In this document: in pieces, positions 38,295 to 50,060 of the stretch
Layout: every line of letters starts with the position of its first letter
Numbering within the stretch: position 1 is the stretch's first letter
Source of the DNA: Coptis chinensis
Taxonomy: Eukaryota > Streptophyta > Magnoliopsida > Ranunculales > Ranunculaceae
DNA length: 64,000 nucleotides
NCBI GenBank assembly: GCA_015680905.1
Contig: CM027382.1
Coordinates: 17,457,501 to 17,521,500, forward strand
Direction of reading: 5' to 3'
Translations under genes and position numbers: made by a program
The notes under the pieces: model-generated
Databases searched by the model: none
Told to the model about the DNA's origin: nothing
What the model saw: the letters and a program-made list of their open reading frames with translations, nothing else

Positions 38295-39599
38295 AGTGGG
38301 ACCACATTGTAGCCAGTGGCGCTATGATGTAAATATCACTCCTATAGTGAATCCACTTCAGCTAATTCATTCATGCCAATTTTCAGTGGAACTGCCTGTG
38401 GTCTCATCAATGGTCCGATCTTCTCGGTTCTAACACAAAAGCTGAATGAAGTTACTGTCCAAGTGGTTTTCAATTTGTAGATGGTCTTGAGAGATGATTC
38501 TATTTTTTTTTTCCCTTACCTATGTGTGTAGCAACAAATGAACGAGTGATTTATAAAAGAATAAGATATTGAAAAGAAAAGATTTCATATTTCCATCTAG
38601 TCTATTATGGGTTTGGGCAAAGAACATGCAGTATATGCGGACGTATGAAGTTATCAATTATAATCAGATGGGATGATCAAGAATCCTCCATAACGGAGGA
38701 AGCAGAAGTATGAGTTGAATTTAGATAGACAGAACTTCAAAGTAGAAAGATCAAAAGCGTTATTACCAACACAATGTTCTGCAGTAGAACTTCCTTTATG
38801 TTCATGTTACCCATTCATCTGAAGTCAAGATGCTACAAACTGTTCCTGATAGTACAGTTATGTTGTGCTTGGTAATGTCCTCTGTACTTGCCCGCGAAGG
38901 CAGAGTCCCCTACAACGTTACCACTTCAGGACGTGAATTAGCCTATAACTTTTTTTCTTAGTAATCATGTTTTATGAAGGCGAAAGAATAACATAATATT
39001 GTGTTATCAAGCGAAAAGAATATCTGCACTTGCCATTCATATATGGCCTTCCCATGATGCACACTTTTATGAAGTAAATTTTTGTATAGAAAAACTTACA
39101 AATAGGCCATTCTAATCTACGGTTTTGGAGACACAGGAATCATTGCAAAATCTGGCTTTTGATTGGACTTGATCAAACATCACCTCGTATACAACTAAAA
39201 GAAGAAACAGGATTGATGTTGACATCACCAGATTGGGGAAGCTTGGGGGCACCACTGCACCAGAAATAAGGATAAAATGATTTTTAATCCTTTTGTCTAT
39301 CCCTTCACCATTCTCTGAATGAGCATTCCCTTTTACTCTTCCACTAAAAGGAACTGATATGACGCCACTAAAACAAACTTGCAAACTTTATGCTGTCCCT
39401 ACTGGCCAACTTACTCTAATGCATGATTGCATGAAAGCTCTTGGCGACGGCTACTTGAGCAATCAGAAGAAAATGGAAAAGCACTCGTCTGACTATCTTT
39501 AGTGTTGTACTATCTACTAAGTTACGCATGATCATCGTCCATTCAGTCAGTTTCTCTGCCTTTACAGGCCCAACGTCCCTTTATTCTAGAAGATCGGTG
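38295..39599. other. 3' flank of the GH28 gene and intergenic DNA
   Basis: The first 200 bases are the probable 3'UTR. A 90-codon minus frame at 39112-39384 has a hydrophobic patch but no recognised domain and no supporting exon. Nothing else seen. Confidence 0.45.
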
Positions 39600-41920
39600 A
39601 AAGGGTATGCCGGATTTGAACAATTGGTTGTAGGTTTTCCATAGTTTTAGTTTTGACTTTTGAATGCACATGTTCATGCAGAACCTATATATGCACACTT
39701 TAGTGTGCTGTCTTTTCATCCAACACTGTAGCAAGTTTGATAATGAACTAGTACAACACAAAAGAGGAAAAGAGCAAGTACTGACAGACACTGCACATCT
39801 CGACAAACTGCTTTATAAACCATTAATACCAAGTTAGCGTCTTCCCCTTTTTGTTTTAGTGTCACATCATGTGTTACAAATTATAATGGCCAAAATTCAA
39901 AATAGCTATGCCACCTTTCCCGAACTAATCAAGAGTTCAAGACTACAACTAAGAGTATATAACTCATGGATTGTAGTAATACACAGTTCAAAGAATACTG
40001 AACATGAAGATGGTTCCTGAAACTAATTATAACCATTTGTAACAAAGCTACTGACAGATGTAGCCTACGACAGATAAACCCAAGGTCCTTTGATTATTCA
40101 AGGATTGCTGCAACAACAGTATCCTGCTGCAAGATATGAATTACTAACACTTGATTTCAAATGTCATGACTCCCAATCCTTGTGCCGTATCAGACTTCCA
40201 TTCCTGCATTCCATAAATCTCTATTTACCTTTATCAAAAGCAGCTATGTTCTGGGGCTCACACTCGGGGCTGAAGAGGCGGACCAACAGCGCAGAGGTTG
40301 AGCTTACAGATACAGCTCCACAAGCAGCCCACCTTAGAGTCCTAGGAATTGTTATTCTCGGACCTGCATCACATCAATTAAAAGCTTAGATTCTAGAAAT
40401 TTAATTATTCAGATAAATTATTACTAGGAGCTCATACCAGATTAATTATGAGGGACCCGACTATAAGAATACAAGTTATATCTGTTTCGAACTTTCGATA
40501 AGTTCAAATGCTTCTGTGTATAACCCTATTTCTCATTGATGTACACCAAGCAGATAGGGGCAGCTGCAGGCAATAAGCAAGAATAAAAACCTGTTCTATT
40601 AGACACGGAAGTCAAAAGTGTAGCCATACCAAGATTTGGTAATACTGAATTGCTTTACAGTTGAGAATTTGAGCAAACAACTGACTAAAATGGTTCCAAT
40701 GAGAATCATGCATATATCGAAGGCTACGGCATCATCCGGATGGGTCTAAATCCAGTGTATCCTTTCACAAACTATCCTGATGACTAATCTAGTGTCCATT
40801 TTCCCTTTTACTAATGATTATCTTCACAATCAGCAACAGATAATCTTCCATAAGAAAATCTATTAACAATGCTTACAGGAAGACAAAAGAGACAACGTAC
40901 ATTGGTTGTCCAGAGTGTATCCTCAATGAAAACTAATATATCACCTTTCGGGCTTGACATGCCCTTCCTGAATAGCAAGTTTCCTATTAATGTGCTTTAA
41001 ATTGGATCTAAAATGGAGTTATAAGTTTATACAGCTTCTACAGGAAGACCCAAGCAATAACCTCAAGACGAAGCGTCCAAGCTTTTCTGCCAATCAATGA
41101 ACTCCTCAATGTTCCCTACTCGTAATATTTTGAAGTTCTACATCAATTTTCAGCTAAAACTTTGCTCCAATACATGACTAAACGTTCTGGAAGAATTACA
41201 CCTACTTCCACGATCGATATTTCCTTCTTGAACTGGAACTTGGTAACTCGTGACATTATGCATAAGAAACAGGGTTGCATCTATTGTAATATATTAGTTG
41301 CTATTTAGTTGAGTTTTATGATTCCCTTTGGCATAGAGAGAACGTGGTATTGTAAGCTTGTAATATAAGAGGTCCCATGGCAGCAATATTTCCCCTGCAC
41401 CAGCAAATTTTCAGACAAGCCCTCGCGGAAAAAAGTACTTAATACCCTCAATCTTAAACAATCACACGAATATCATTTCAAGAAATGAGCTCTATCTAGG
41501 AAACCAACAAATGTAATGGGGATTAGGAAACTATGGATCCTTACATGGGAAGAAACGAACTAAGATTTTATAGTAGTACTATTGTAGTAGTAGTGGTAGT
41601 AGGAGTAGGAGTTTGTTTGCGTTACTCTAAGGATCTGTGGAAAATTCATCTAGTAGTAGCAACTAAGAGAATGAAAGTATAGACATTAGAAATGGGTCTA
41701 GAAGAACTTTCTTGCTAAACATAAAAGATGGGATGAAGAGAAATGCCGAAACAAATAAAATTTGGTAAAATGATGTTCAAAAGCGGCATTGGGGATAAAA
41801 GGATTTGTTACAGATCCTTAAAGATGGACAAGAAGTCAGACACTTGTTAAAGGCCAATTCACCCCAAAGCTCTAACTGATGGAGAGAGGCACTTCCACAT
41901 TAACAAGAGTTCGTTTCTCA
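39600..41920. repeat. Locus duplication, copy A
   Basis: This stretch, which includes exon 2 of the small membrane-protein gene, recurs in diverged form at 45620-48070 (copy C, matching about 39610-41120) and in part at 43700-44730 (copy B, matching about 40900-41905). Shared marks include CACTGTAGCAAGTTTGATAA, CAGCTCCACA-GCAGCCCACC, GCCAATCAATGAACTCC and ACTGATGGAGAGAGG. Confidence 0.85.
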
Positions 41921-44900
41921 GGTATGACTTGTAGTTTATTGTTACTTTTGATTTGTTGGATCATTCATCTTGTGATGTTAACTTCTTTTCCTTATCTGGC
42001 CAAATATAATAAAGGTAACATATTTTAAAGGAGCGACATATAATAATACATCAATAGAATTAGAGAAATTGTTTTAGCAAGATAGGTTTCAATGTTAAAC
42101 AGTTTGAAGCATGAAGATCTGCGTACAAAAAGTCATAGAACCTCTCATTCATAGTCAAACTCACTTTGAGATGAGCACCATTGCTTTAGATAGTGCTCAT
42201 GTGAATTTCAAGCAAGGTGAACAAGGATGACCGATTCTACTTGATGTGGACATCAATTAGGCCCAAGCCCAAATCTTTTTGGATGCGGCCAGGCTGCTTC
42301 AAAGTCCTGTTGGGTCTTCAGTGAAGTCCTTTGGGATAAATTATAAATCCCAAATGACAAGGATGATCAAAACAAACCATCTATCAAATGCATATTCAAA
42401 ATGGTCAATCTAAGAGCATATGAAACCGGCAAATCAATATCCTTTTTGGATGACATATGGGTGGGGGAGACCTCAGTTAAAAAACAATTTGGTGGAATTT
42501 ACTTACCTGCTCATTTTGGAGAGGTGTAAATGGCGTGGATTGGAATGTGTAACTTAGTTCGTTTGATAGTAGGAGTTCTTATGTCTGTAATCCAAGGGGT
42601 ATGAATATTACAGTTTAAGGGGGAGTGTTAGAAATATGTTAGTATTAGGAAAGATATTATATTTTGTGTTCAAGCAAAGAAGTTATTTTATCCCCTCTTA
42701 TTCTATAAATGTCAGGAGTATTGTTTTCTTCCTTATTTTGTATATTGATTTTTTTGAGACCCAGGTAACTAGTATTGTTGATGTACAGTAAAGAGATAGC
42801 TACGTTACATGGACACGCCATATTTTAAACATAATCCGTGTCAGATACGTATCCACGTGTCCGTGTCGACACGAACACATACCTCCGTTTTTAACATTTC
42901 GCCGTGTCAGACACTTCGTATGCGCGTGGCCCATTTACCACCAATTGTGATAATATCTAATTATGGCCCATTTAATTCCACCCCAGACTGATGATAGTTT
43001 GTAATAGGTGATTATATATCCATTTCTTATGTAGAATTCAACTCCAAAGTAGATTTTGACTCCATAAAAGCATTTTCCTTAACCTAGAAAAAACAAAGAA
43101 GTAGAAGAATGAGTTTTATCCACAAACTATCATATTTTCCATCAAACTATCTTCTACTCAGACCAGTAAACTTCTCTCACATTTGTTGGTATAACAAGAA
43201 TTAGCAACGCCTTGTATACCCTCTGTAGTCTATTCAGGGGTACTGTAAAGAATCACAATTCCAATAGATTTATACTGCTTGCGCATCCTTTGAAGCATCC
43301 AAACTTCTGTGAACAAAATGCGACCAGGGGTTATCTATTAATCAATGCTGTTATCATGTCTAAATCTTCAAAATGAAACCTAAAGAGATCATTGCTGTTT
43401 AAGAACCACTCCCAGATAGACACCCCTAGGCCCCATACACCGAAGACGACCACCATCTACACCTACTAAAAAGAAGCAAAGAACAATCTGAAAGCAGTAA
43501 AAAACAGGGAACATGAGCAAAGAAACTACAACGAAAAAAGGCAAAAAAGAAGCGAAAGGCACAGTTTTAGCACCACGCTGGAGTCCAGCAACCCCATCAG
43601 CATATAATCAGAACTCCACCCACATAACAACCCCACCCCCACCACCCCAAAGCCATCTACGAAACAGCGACACATCAGACCACCTCTCCCCACCCCAGCA
43701 GAGAGCATCCTGTATGAAAACTAATATATTACCATCCAGGCTTTGCATGCCCTTCATGATAGCAAGTCTCCTATTAAAGTGCAGTAAAGCGAGATCTCAA
43801 ATGGACGTGCAACTTTGTTCAGCTTCTACTGTTGAGATCCATGCAGTAACCCCTAAACCAAACATTTCTGCCAACCTTTTTACATTTTAACATTCCCTAC
43901 TGCTGATATTTTGAACTTACACCTCAATTTCAGCCCAAAGTTTGCTCCAAGACTAAACATTTCATAACAAATTTTAAGGAGGGAATTTGTATCAATTGAG
44001 GGGGCTTTTTGGGTGGTAAAAAAGTGAAGGCAAGGCTATGGCAGGGGGAGATGGAAGAGCACTGGCAGAAAGGACGAGGTTCAGGGATTACCAATCAATA
44101 TTTGTAATACCTTGCTGACTAACAATCAAGGGAGGTATTCTGAAGGGTTGACGACGTTCACAGAGCCTGGGAGTGGTGTAAACAGCATTGAAAGTTGGGA
44201 GACGGGGGGAGGGGAGGGGAGGGGAAGGAAGCTGGGATAGTAGGGTGAAGATAGTGTTTGATTGGGGGAGGGTGTGACACTAAGGTCAGTGAGTGTGACG
44301 AGGATTCATCCTTTTAATAACAATAATAATAATAATGAAAACAAAAATAATAATATGGAAATATTAACAATGGCAATCAGGAGATGCACAAAACTTCTAT
44401 CAGAGATTAACCAACTTGAGGAAAGCGTGATCCGTTTTCTTTTACAAAGAATAGTTGAAGAATGATTTGAAATGGCTTCAACCCTAATATTGCTTATTGT
44501 TGACAACGTGTTGAGTTAACAGATCCACCTTTTTACAAAATATATGTTTCTTCAGCTGAGTGAAAATTTTATTACTTGAGACATAAATTAGAACGAAAAA
44601 TTGGCAAGACAATGTTCAAAAAGGCATTGGGATAAGAGAATTTGTTGGAGATTCTAAGATAGGGACAAGAACTCAGACACGAGTTAAAACCCACTTCACT
44701 CCACAGCCCAAACTGATGGAGAGAGGTAGAAGAGTCTATACAAATGGGAATCTAATACTATATGCTCCGTTTCGTTCGCAACATTCGTTTGCAAGTTGCA
44801 AACAGAATGCTAAATGCATCCTTTTGCACTGCATATTGTTGCACGGCATCTAACTTCGTTGTCCATTATAAACAAGTTGCAGTGTGCTTACATCACTAAA

Positions 44901-45296
44901 TTTTGTGTGCTCCAAATGGTATATTACACCTCATGGCACTGGCAAAGTCGCCACATATAAGTAGTGGGTGAGAGAGGCACAAGACATTCTCTCTTATTCG
45001 GTCTTTTGGCATTTCTTTCACCCTCAAACTCAGGCTACTTTCCTTACTTCTTTTAGCCTCAAAGATGAAGGGTGAAATAAAATGGCCAATGTCAATAAAC
45101 AATTCCATTTATTAATTAACAGTAGAAAAAGAAAGGTGGGGAAAATACCATAATGTAAGCGACAAAGAATCCAGAAGGACATTCCACCACCAAAAGTGAA
45201 GATGCCAGCAGTGTGTCTCATTAACCTCGAACACGGTTTGCAGTCTGCCCTGCTTAACTCCCCTTCTGAAAAGCCCATCCACCTTCTCAACGCCAT
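40221..45296 (-). CDS. Small two-membrane-segment protein, two exons, unidentified
   Basis: Exon 1 is 45149-45296 (ATG at 45294-45296), exon 2 is 40221-40363. The intron is 4785 bp with GT-AG borders and matching phase, giving 96 residues. A TTTTTGCAG acceptor six bases before the ATG suggests a 5'UTR intron, so this start is well set. The protein begins MALRRWMGFSEGELSRADCK and has hydrophobic segments at about 30-46 (GIFTFGGGMSFWIL) and 60-77 (AACGAVSVSSTSALLV). It ends SPECEPQNIAAFDKGK. It resembles uncharacterised small plant membrane proteins; I cannot give a function. The frame is clean, unlike the copy at 47180. The long intron holds LINE and LTR scraps and copy B. A further exon is possible if GTAAAT at 40228 acts as a donor. 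Confidence 0.7.
42380..42535 (+). mobile_element. LINE fragment (region before the RT zinc-binding domain)
   Basis: The translation ETGKSISFLDDIWVGETSVK followed by QFGGIYLPAHF matches the stretch just before the zf-RVT domain of plant L1-type LINEs, usually GxSxSFWDDxWxGE. Short, no RT core left. It lies in the intron of the small membrane-protein gene. Confidence 0.7.
42626..42780 (+). mobile_element. LTR-element scrap (LTR start after a polypurine tract)
   Basis: AAGGGGGAG followed by TGTTAGAAATATGTTAG has the form of a polypurine tract and LTR start. Only a short remnant is left, family uncertain (copia-like). Confidence 0.45.
43700..44730. repeat. Locus duplication, copy B
   Basis: Diverged partial copy of 40900-41905, from ATGAAAACTAATATATTACC near 43717 to ACTGATGGAGAGAGG near 44715. 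It contains (AAT)n near 44320-44355 and lies wholly in intron 1 of the small gene. Confidence 0.75.
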
Positions 45297-45801
45297 CAAA
45301 ATCTGCAAAAAGAAAATTGCTGGTGGTTAAATACAAAGATCCTTCATTGAAAACCAAAGACTATCAATGACTTAAAATCAAGTACCTTTGTTCGTCGGAT
45401 ATACAGAGAAAAGTTAATTCAATTTAGAAGACATTATTATTTCAGAAAGACTGCCGGTTGAATTTATAAATTAATCTGTAAATATTTTATAGTTGTTTTA
45501 TAATCAAATTAGCCTACTCGCGTAGAGATTTGCCCCGAAGTGTTTTCCTTTACTTTGCGTGCGTGTCACGGGCTTAAAACGGCCCACTTGTAAATAAAAT
45601 AAGCCCAAGTGGGAACTGACATCAGCACTCGTCTTGAACAATTGGAAGTTGCAGGCTTCACATAGTTTTGACTTTTGAATGAACATGCTCATGCTCATGC
45701 TCATGCTCATGCGCTTTAGTTTGCAGTCGTTTCATCCAACACTGTAGCAAGTTTGATAACACAAAAGAAGAAAATAGCAAGTACTGTCATACACTGCAGG
45801 A

Positions 45802-47093
45802 GTGGCGGAGCTAGGAAATAGAATGAGGGTGAGCCAACCCTGACTACAAAGTATACAAAAAAAAAAAAAAAAAAAGTAAAAATCAATTTTTAACTAATTA
45901 TTCATAACTCTTATTTGAAATTTTTATTTCACCCAAAATGAAAAGAATCAAAACTGAATGTTCCGTGCAAATCTCGCCCATTAATGTTGTTTATGGATAA
46001 TAACTCTAATTTAATTAGTTTTTGCATCTCATTTCTTATTTTCTTAATCCTCTCAGGTGGTTCTAGATATGATTAGGATTTACTAATGCATGTCACATAA
46101 AGTGATGCAATTGTTGAAAAGGGGGCTCTATTTTTTGTTGAAAATATTATTGATATAGGTCTTGAACTATAGTGGGCCGGTATTATTTTTTTTTATAATA
46201 GGATTGATATTTTAAATATTACTAATATGGGTCTCATCATCATGTTAAGTATTTATATTTGATATAAGAGTCAACTAATTTTACAACGGTCAAAATTTGT
46301 TTGCTTCATAATTGTAAACGGTCAAAATTGACAACATTCAAAATTTGAAATTAGTTAACTCCATTTGCCAAATCATCAAATTTTATAAATACTTAACAAC
46401 ATACATGACGAGTACCCATAGTAATATTTGAAATATCAGAACTGAGTACTCAAAGTAATATTATCAAGTGGGAATCAATTCATTTATTTCATTCCCTTTA
46501 AAATTAAACGAATCCTCTTCAATCAGCGTAGTTAACATTTTGAAGCGATAATATATAATTCGATCATCTCCGCCTTTTGCATCGAATTAGCGAAAAAGAA
46601 CCACTTGACAAAATCCAAAATTACAAACACAAATTAGCCCAGGTTCAAATTTTGACAAATACCCTTTTTTAGAATACAATATTAAATCAAGACTCAAAAG
46701 ACCCAATCTCTAAGACTTGTTCTTCTTCTATGGGTGCTGGTAGTGATGCATGATCTTGAAACTCTAAAACATCAATATCCCATAAAATCCATTATTGAGT
46801 AGTAGTTCTATACTTCTATGTGGAATGTCATGAGTAAGAGAGTTTCCCCAAGGTGATAATAATAAAGCACGATTAGCTCTTAAAAATTTCCCATATCTAG
46901 TTTTCAACTTAACTTGAGAACCATCTTTAATAGGTTCCCATTCAATAGAAGAATCTAAACGTCTTGGTTAAGTTTGTGTAACTTTACAAACAGTCGTGTA
47001 CTTGCGCCATAACTAGTTAATAGTTTTTTTTTTTTTTTGGTCAAAGTGAGGGTACGCCCAGGTGTATGCTGGGCCCCCCCTGGCTCCGCCACT
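45802..47093. mobile_element. Non-autonomous hAT-type (Tip100-like) element carrying a DUF569 gene fragment
   Basis: Ends AGTGGCGGAGCTAGG and, reverse complemented, AGTGGCGGAGCCAGG; the GGCGGAGCCAGG type is known from Tip100-like hATs. Flanks ACTGCAGG and TCTGCAGC share CTGCAG, probably a worn 8-bp target duplication. Copy A lacks this 1.29-kb piece, which confirms an insertion. No transposase is seen. Inside lies part of a host gene of the DUF569 family, so this is a gene-carrying element. Confidence 0.82.
46695..47010 (-). pseudogene. Captured DUF569 gene fragment
   Basis: The minus translation reads RRLDSSIEWEPIKDG, VKLKTRYGKFLRAN and NSLTHDIPHRS. This matches the C-terminal repeat of plant DUF569 (fascin-like beta-trefoil) proteins, whose usual text is close to LDSSIEWEP-RLKTRYG-FLRAN-NSVTHDIPHR. 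In-frame stops and frame changes are present and the N-terminal part is missing, so it is a dead fragment carried in the transposon. Confidence 0.82.
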
Positions 47094-47179
47094 TCTGCAG
47101 CACATTGAAACTTTACTAAAACTTGATTTCAAGTGTCATGACATCCAATCCTTATGCCGCATCAGACTTCCATAAATCT

Positions 47180-47324
47180 TTATTTGCCTTCATCAAAAGC
47201 AGCTATATTCTGGGGTTCACACTCGGGGGCTGAAGAGGCGGAGCAACAGTGCAGAGGTTGAGCTTACAGATACAGCTCCACAGGCAGCCCACCTTAAGAG
47301 TCCTCGGAATTGTTATTCTTGGAC
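47180..47324 (-). pseudogene. Decayed copy of exon 2 of the small membrane-protein gene
   Basis: It aligns to 40221-40363 and keeps AACGAV-, SALL- and IAAFD-type coding. It has two single-base insertions (an extra T in CTCTTAAGG, an extra C in CAGCCCCCGAG), and the acceptor CAG has become GAG. No exon 1 copy is seen upstream. Broken by frameshift. Confidence 0.75.
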
Positions 47325-48229
47325 CTCCATCAACATCAATTAAAAGCTTAAATTCTAGTAACTAAACTATTCAAATAAATGTATACTACGAGCTCATACC
47401 AGATTAATTATGGGAGACCCTACTATAATAATACAAGTTAAATCTGTTTCGATAAGTTTCGCTAAATACTTGTGTATATTCTAGTTCTCATTGATGTACA
47501 ACAAGAAGATAGGTGAAGCTTTCGGGCAATTAGAAAGAATAAAAACCTGTTAGATTAGACACTGAAGTCAAAGGTGTAGCCATACCAAGATTTGGTAACA
47601 GTGAATTGCTTTACAATTGATAATTTGGGCAAACAACTGACCAAATTGTTCCAACGAGAATGGTACATATATCCAAGGTCTACGACATCATCCGGATAGG
47701 TCCAAATCCAGTGTATCCTTTCACAAAGTATCCCGATGACTAGTACAGAGTTCGTTTTCCCTTTTACTAATGATTTTCTACACAATCAGCAACAGATAAT
47801 CTTCCATAGGAAATCTATTAACAATGCTTACAGGAAGACAAAAGACCAGAGTGTATCGTATCTATCTTTCGGGCTTCACATGCCCTTCCTTCCTTACAGC
47901 AAGTTTCCTATTAACGTGCTTTAAAGTTTAAAATTGGATCTTAAATGGAGTTATAACTTTATACAGCTTCTACAGGAATAACCACAAAACGAAGCGTCTA
48001 AGCTTTTCGCCAATCAATGAACTCCATAATGTTCCGCACTCGTAATATTTTGAAGTCCTAACACATTTCTTCCAAATGTTACTGTGCAAATAAAATCATA
48101 ATTATTGCCATTAATCAGAATCCATTTAGCAAGATACTCTAGCTTATAGTCCAAAAGGTTGGACTAAAGTTTAAAATTAAACCAGACATGCCAACATATG
48201 CTGTTTTAGGGCGCACATAAGACTAAAAC

Positions 48230-48905
48230 GTGCATACCCTTTTATTCCCCCTCCTAGATCTGGCCGCAGGGATCCAATACCTCAAAAATTGCATTCTTTG
48301 TGTGGTGCGCCTCTTTAAAGTTAAAACCATATTGTCACCTTTGATAGTCTTAGGAAGAGATGTGTTAGGGAAATTCTATTTTAGTTGTTGTGCACTTTGT
48401 TTGAATGAGGGTGAGTCTATGCATCATACCCCTTTATGGTGTCTTTTCTCTTGGGGCATTTGGAGTAACTGTATTTGCATGTCAGGGCTTCCCTTGGCTC
48501 GGTGAAAGTGCTAGTTGCCTATGAGAGTCAAAGGAAAGGGAAGACGTGTTTGGAGCATGATTTGTTTTGCACCTTTGTGGGGAATTTGGTTGGAAAGAAA
48601 TTGCAGGCATTCCGAAGGAAAGGGGAAGACTATGGAGGAGGTCGCCGTGTTTATCGAAGGCCTTTTACTCTTTTGGTCCAAGGTGCAAGACGAGAGGAGG
48701 GATATACCTTTCAGCCATTTAATGTTTAGATGGGATTCCTTGTTGTGTTGATCAAAGACCTTTTCTTTGTAGTTTCTTGTTCTTTGTTTTTTATTTTCTG
48801 TCTTTCTTTGATTTCTTTGTTGTTGTACTAGTAGGACACCTCATCCTACTTTCTTTTGATTGGTTTCATACTAATAAATTATATTTTCCGATCAAAAAAT
48901 AAAAG
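48230..48905 (+). mobile_element. 5'-truncated LINE 3' end
   Basis: The zf-RVT phrase CALCLNEGESMHH followed by LWCLFSWGIW (about 48393-48455) and, in another frame, WSMICFAPLWGIWLERNCRH (about 48555-48610) are the RT zinc-binding domain and the C-terminal part of plant L1-type LINEs. Frame changes show decay. The 3' end is an A-rich run (GATCAAAAAATAAAAG). No endonuclease or RT core is left. Confidence 0.85.
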
Positions 48906-48949
48906 ATCAAGACGTGCATAATTTTAGTGCCTTAAAGCACACCCCCTAT

Positions 48950-50060
48950 ATCTAACTGAGTCTGCCTTTATCAAGGTTTTAGCTCCTCAAAAGCGCTGGA
49001 TTCACTACGGTCTATCCCAAACAAAAGTTATACATCATTTGGAATGCTAACTGAGCCAGCTTCGCTTAAGGTTCTTAATGTCTTTGATTCACTAGGCCTA
49101 TCCATTCAAAACTGTACAACATCACTAAGAATATTAACTGAGCCCGCCTAGCCTCAGTTATGGTAGTCTATCCAGTCAAAATTGTGTCTCACTAGAATGC
49201 TAACTAAATCCACCTCATTCAGGGTTCTTAGCGCCTAAAACACGCTGGATTCACTCGTCTAACCGTATCAAAATCTTAAATCACTAGAACGCTAACTGAG
49301 TTCGCTTCAATTGGGGCTCTTAGCTACTCAAAAACGTTGGATTCACTCCTGTCTATCCTAAACAGATTTTTTTTTTTTACAAAAAAGAGTTAAGCTGGGG
49401 TTAAGGCTGGGCCCCACCTGTTTTATTGAGAATCAACTTGTTACATTTGGAGTTCCTGAGGCATCATCCTCATACATACCTTCCCTCAGAGTATAGTCAT
49501 TAGAAGGAGGTTCGACAAAAACACAAGTTCTAAAGCCTCAAGCCTAACACCAAATCTATTCAAAGTACAACATTACTAGAAGTACCTCATTCCACCTACT
49601 TTCCTTTCGAGAATTACAGAAATTGTACACCATTAAAGTGCTAACTGAGTTTACCTCAATTAGGATTCTTAGCACGCTTGAAAAATTCGGGATTCACTCC
49701 GACCCATTCAATCAAAAGTTGTGTATCAGTAGAACACTGCCGGAGTCCACCTCAGTTAGCGCTTAAAATGCGCTGGATTCACTCTGGTCTCTCCCTATCA
49801 AAATCATAAACCACTAGAATGCCAAATAAGCTGGATTCACTACGATCTATCCTAAACAGATATCGTACACCAATAAAATGCTAACTGAGTTTGCCTCAGT
49901 CAGGTTTTTTAGCACACTTGCAAAGTATTGGATTCACTCTGGTTTATCCCAACCACAATGATGTAGCATCACTAGAATGCTAACTGAATCCGCCTCAGTT
50001 TTGGTTCATAGCACGTCTACAAAGGACTAGATTCACTCTAGCTCATCCCATTACGGAAGG
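48950..50060 (+). repeat. Diverged ~100-bp tandem repeat (minisatellite)
   Basis: About ten units. Each contains GCTAACTGAGTCCGCCTCAG, then GGTTCTTAGC, then GCTGGATTCACTC, then a CTATCC-AAACAAAA stretch ending CACTAGAA. Units vary in length and sequence. A non-repeat piece at about 49365-49600 interrupts the array. No open frame is conserved across units. Confidence 0.85.

Larger units (their letters stand above)
45620..48070. repeat. Locus duplication, copy C (interrupted by a hAT-type element)
   Basis: Matches about 39610-41120, with 45802-47093 being a later insertion. It includes a 6-bp repeat (CATGCT, about four units at 45685-45712) not expanded in copy A, and a decayed copy of exon 2. 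Confidence 0.83.

Noticed and set aside
39112-39384. 90-codon minus frame with a hydrophobic stretch
   Set aside because: No ATG-led start in good context and no supporting exon; could not be tied to the neighbouring small gene.
42780-42910. GTGTC/GACAC-rich patch taken as a possible palindrome or element end
   Set aside because: Short, with no matching partner or target duplication found nearby.
43513-43890. 125-codon plus frame with a Pro-rich middle
   Set aside because: It spans the border of duplicated non-coding copy B, has no domain and no counterpart frame in copies A or C.
45112-45357. 81-codon minus frame overlapping exon 1 of the small gene
   Set aside because: It crosses the TTTTTGCAG acceptor and is out of frame with the exon pair that joins in phase; a shadow frame.
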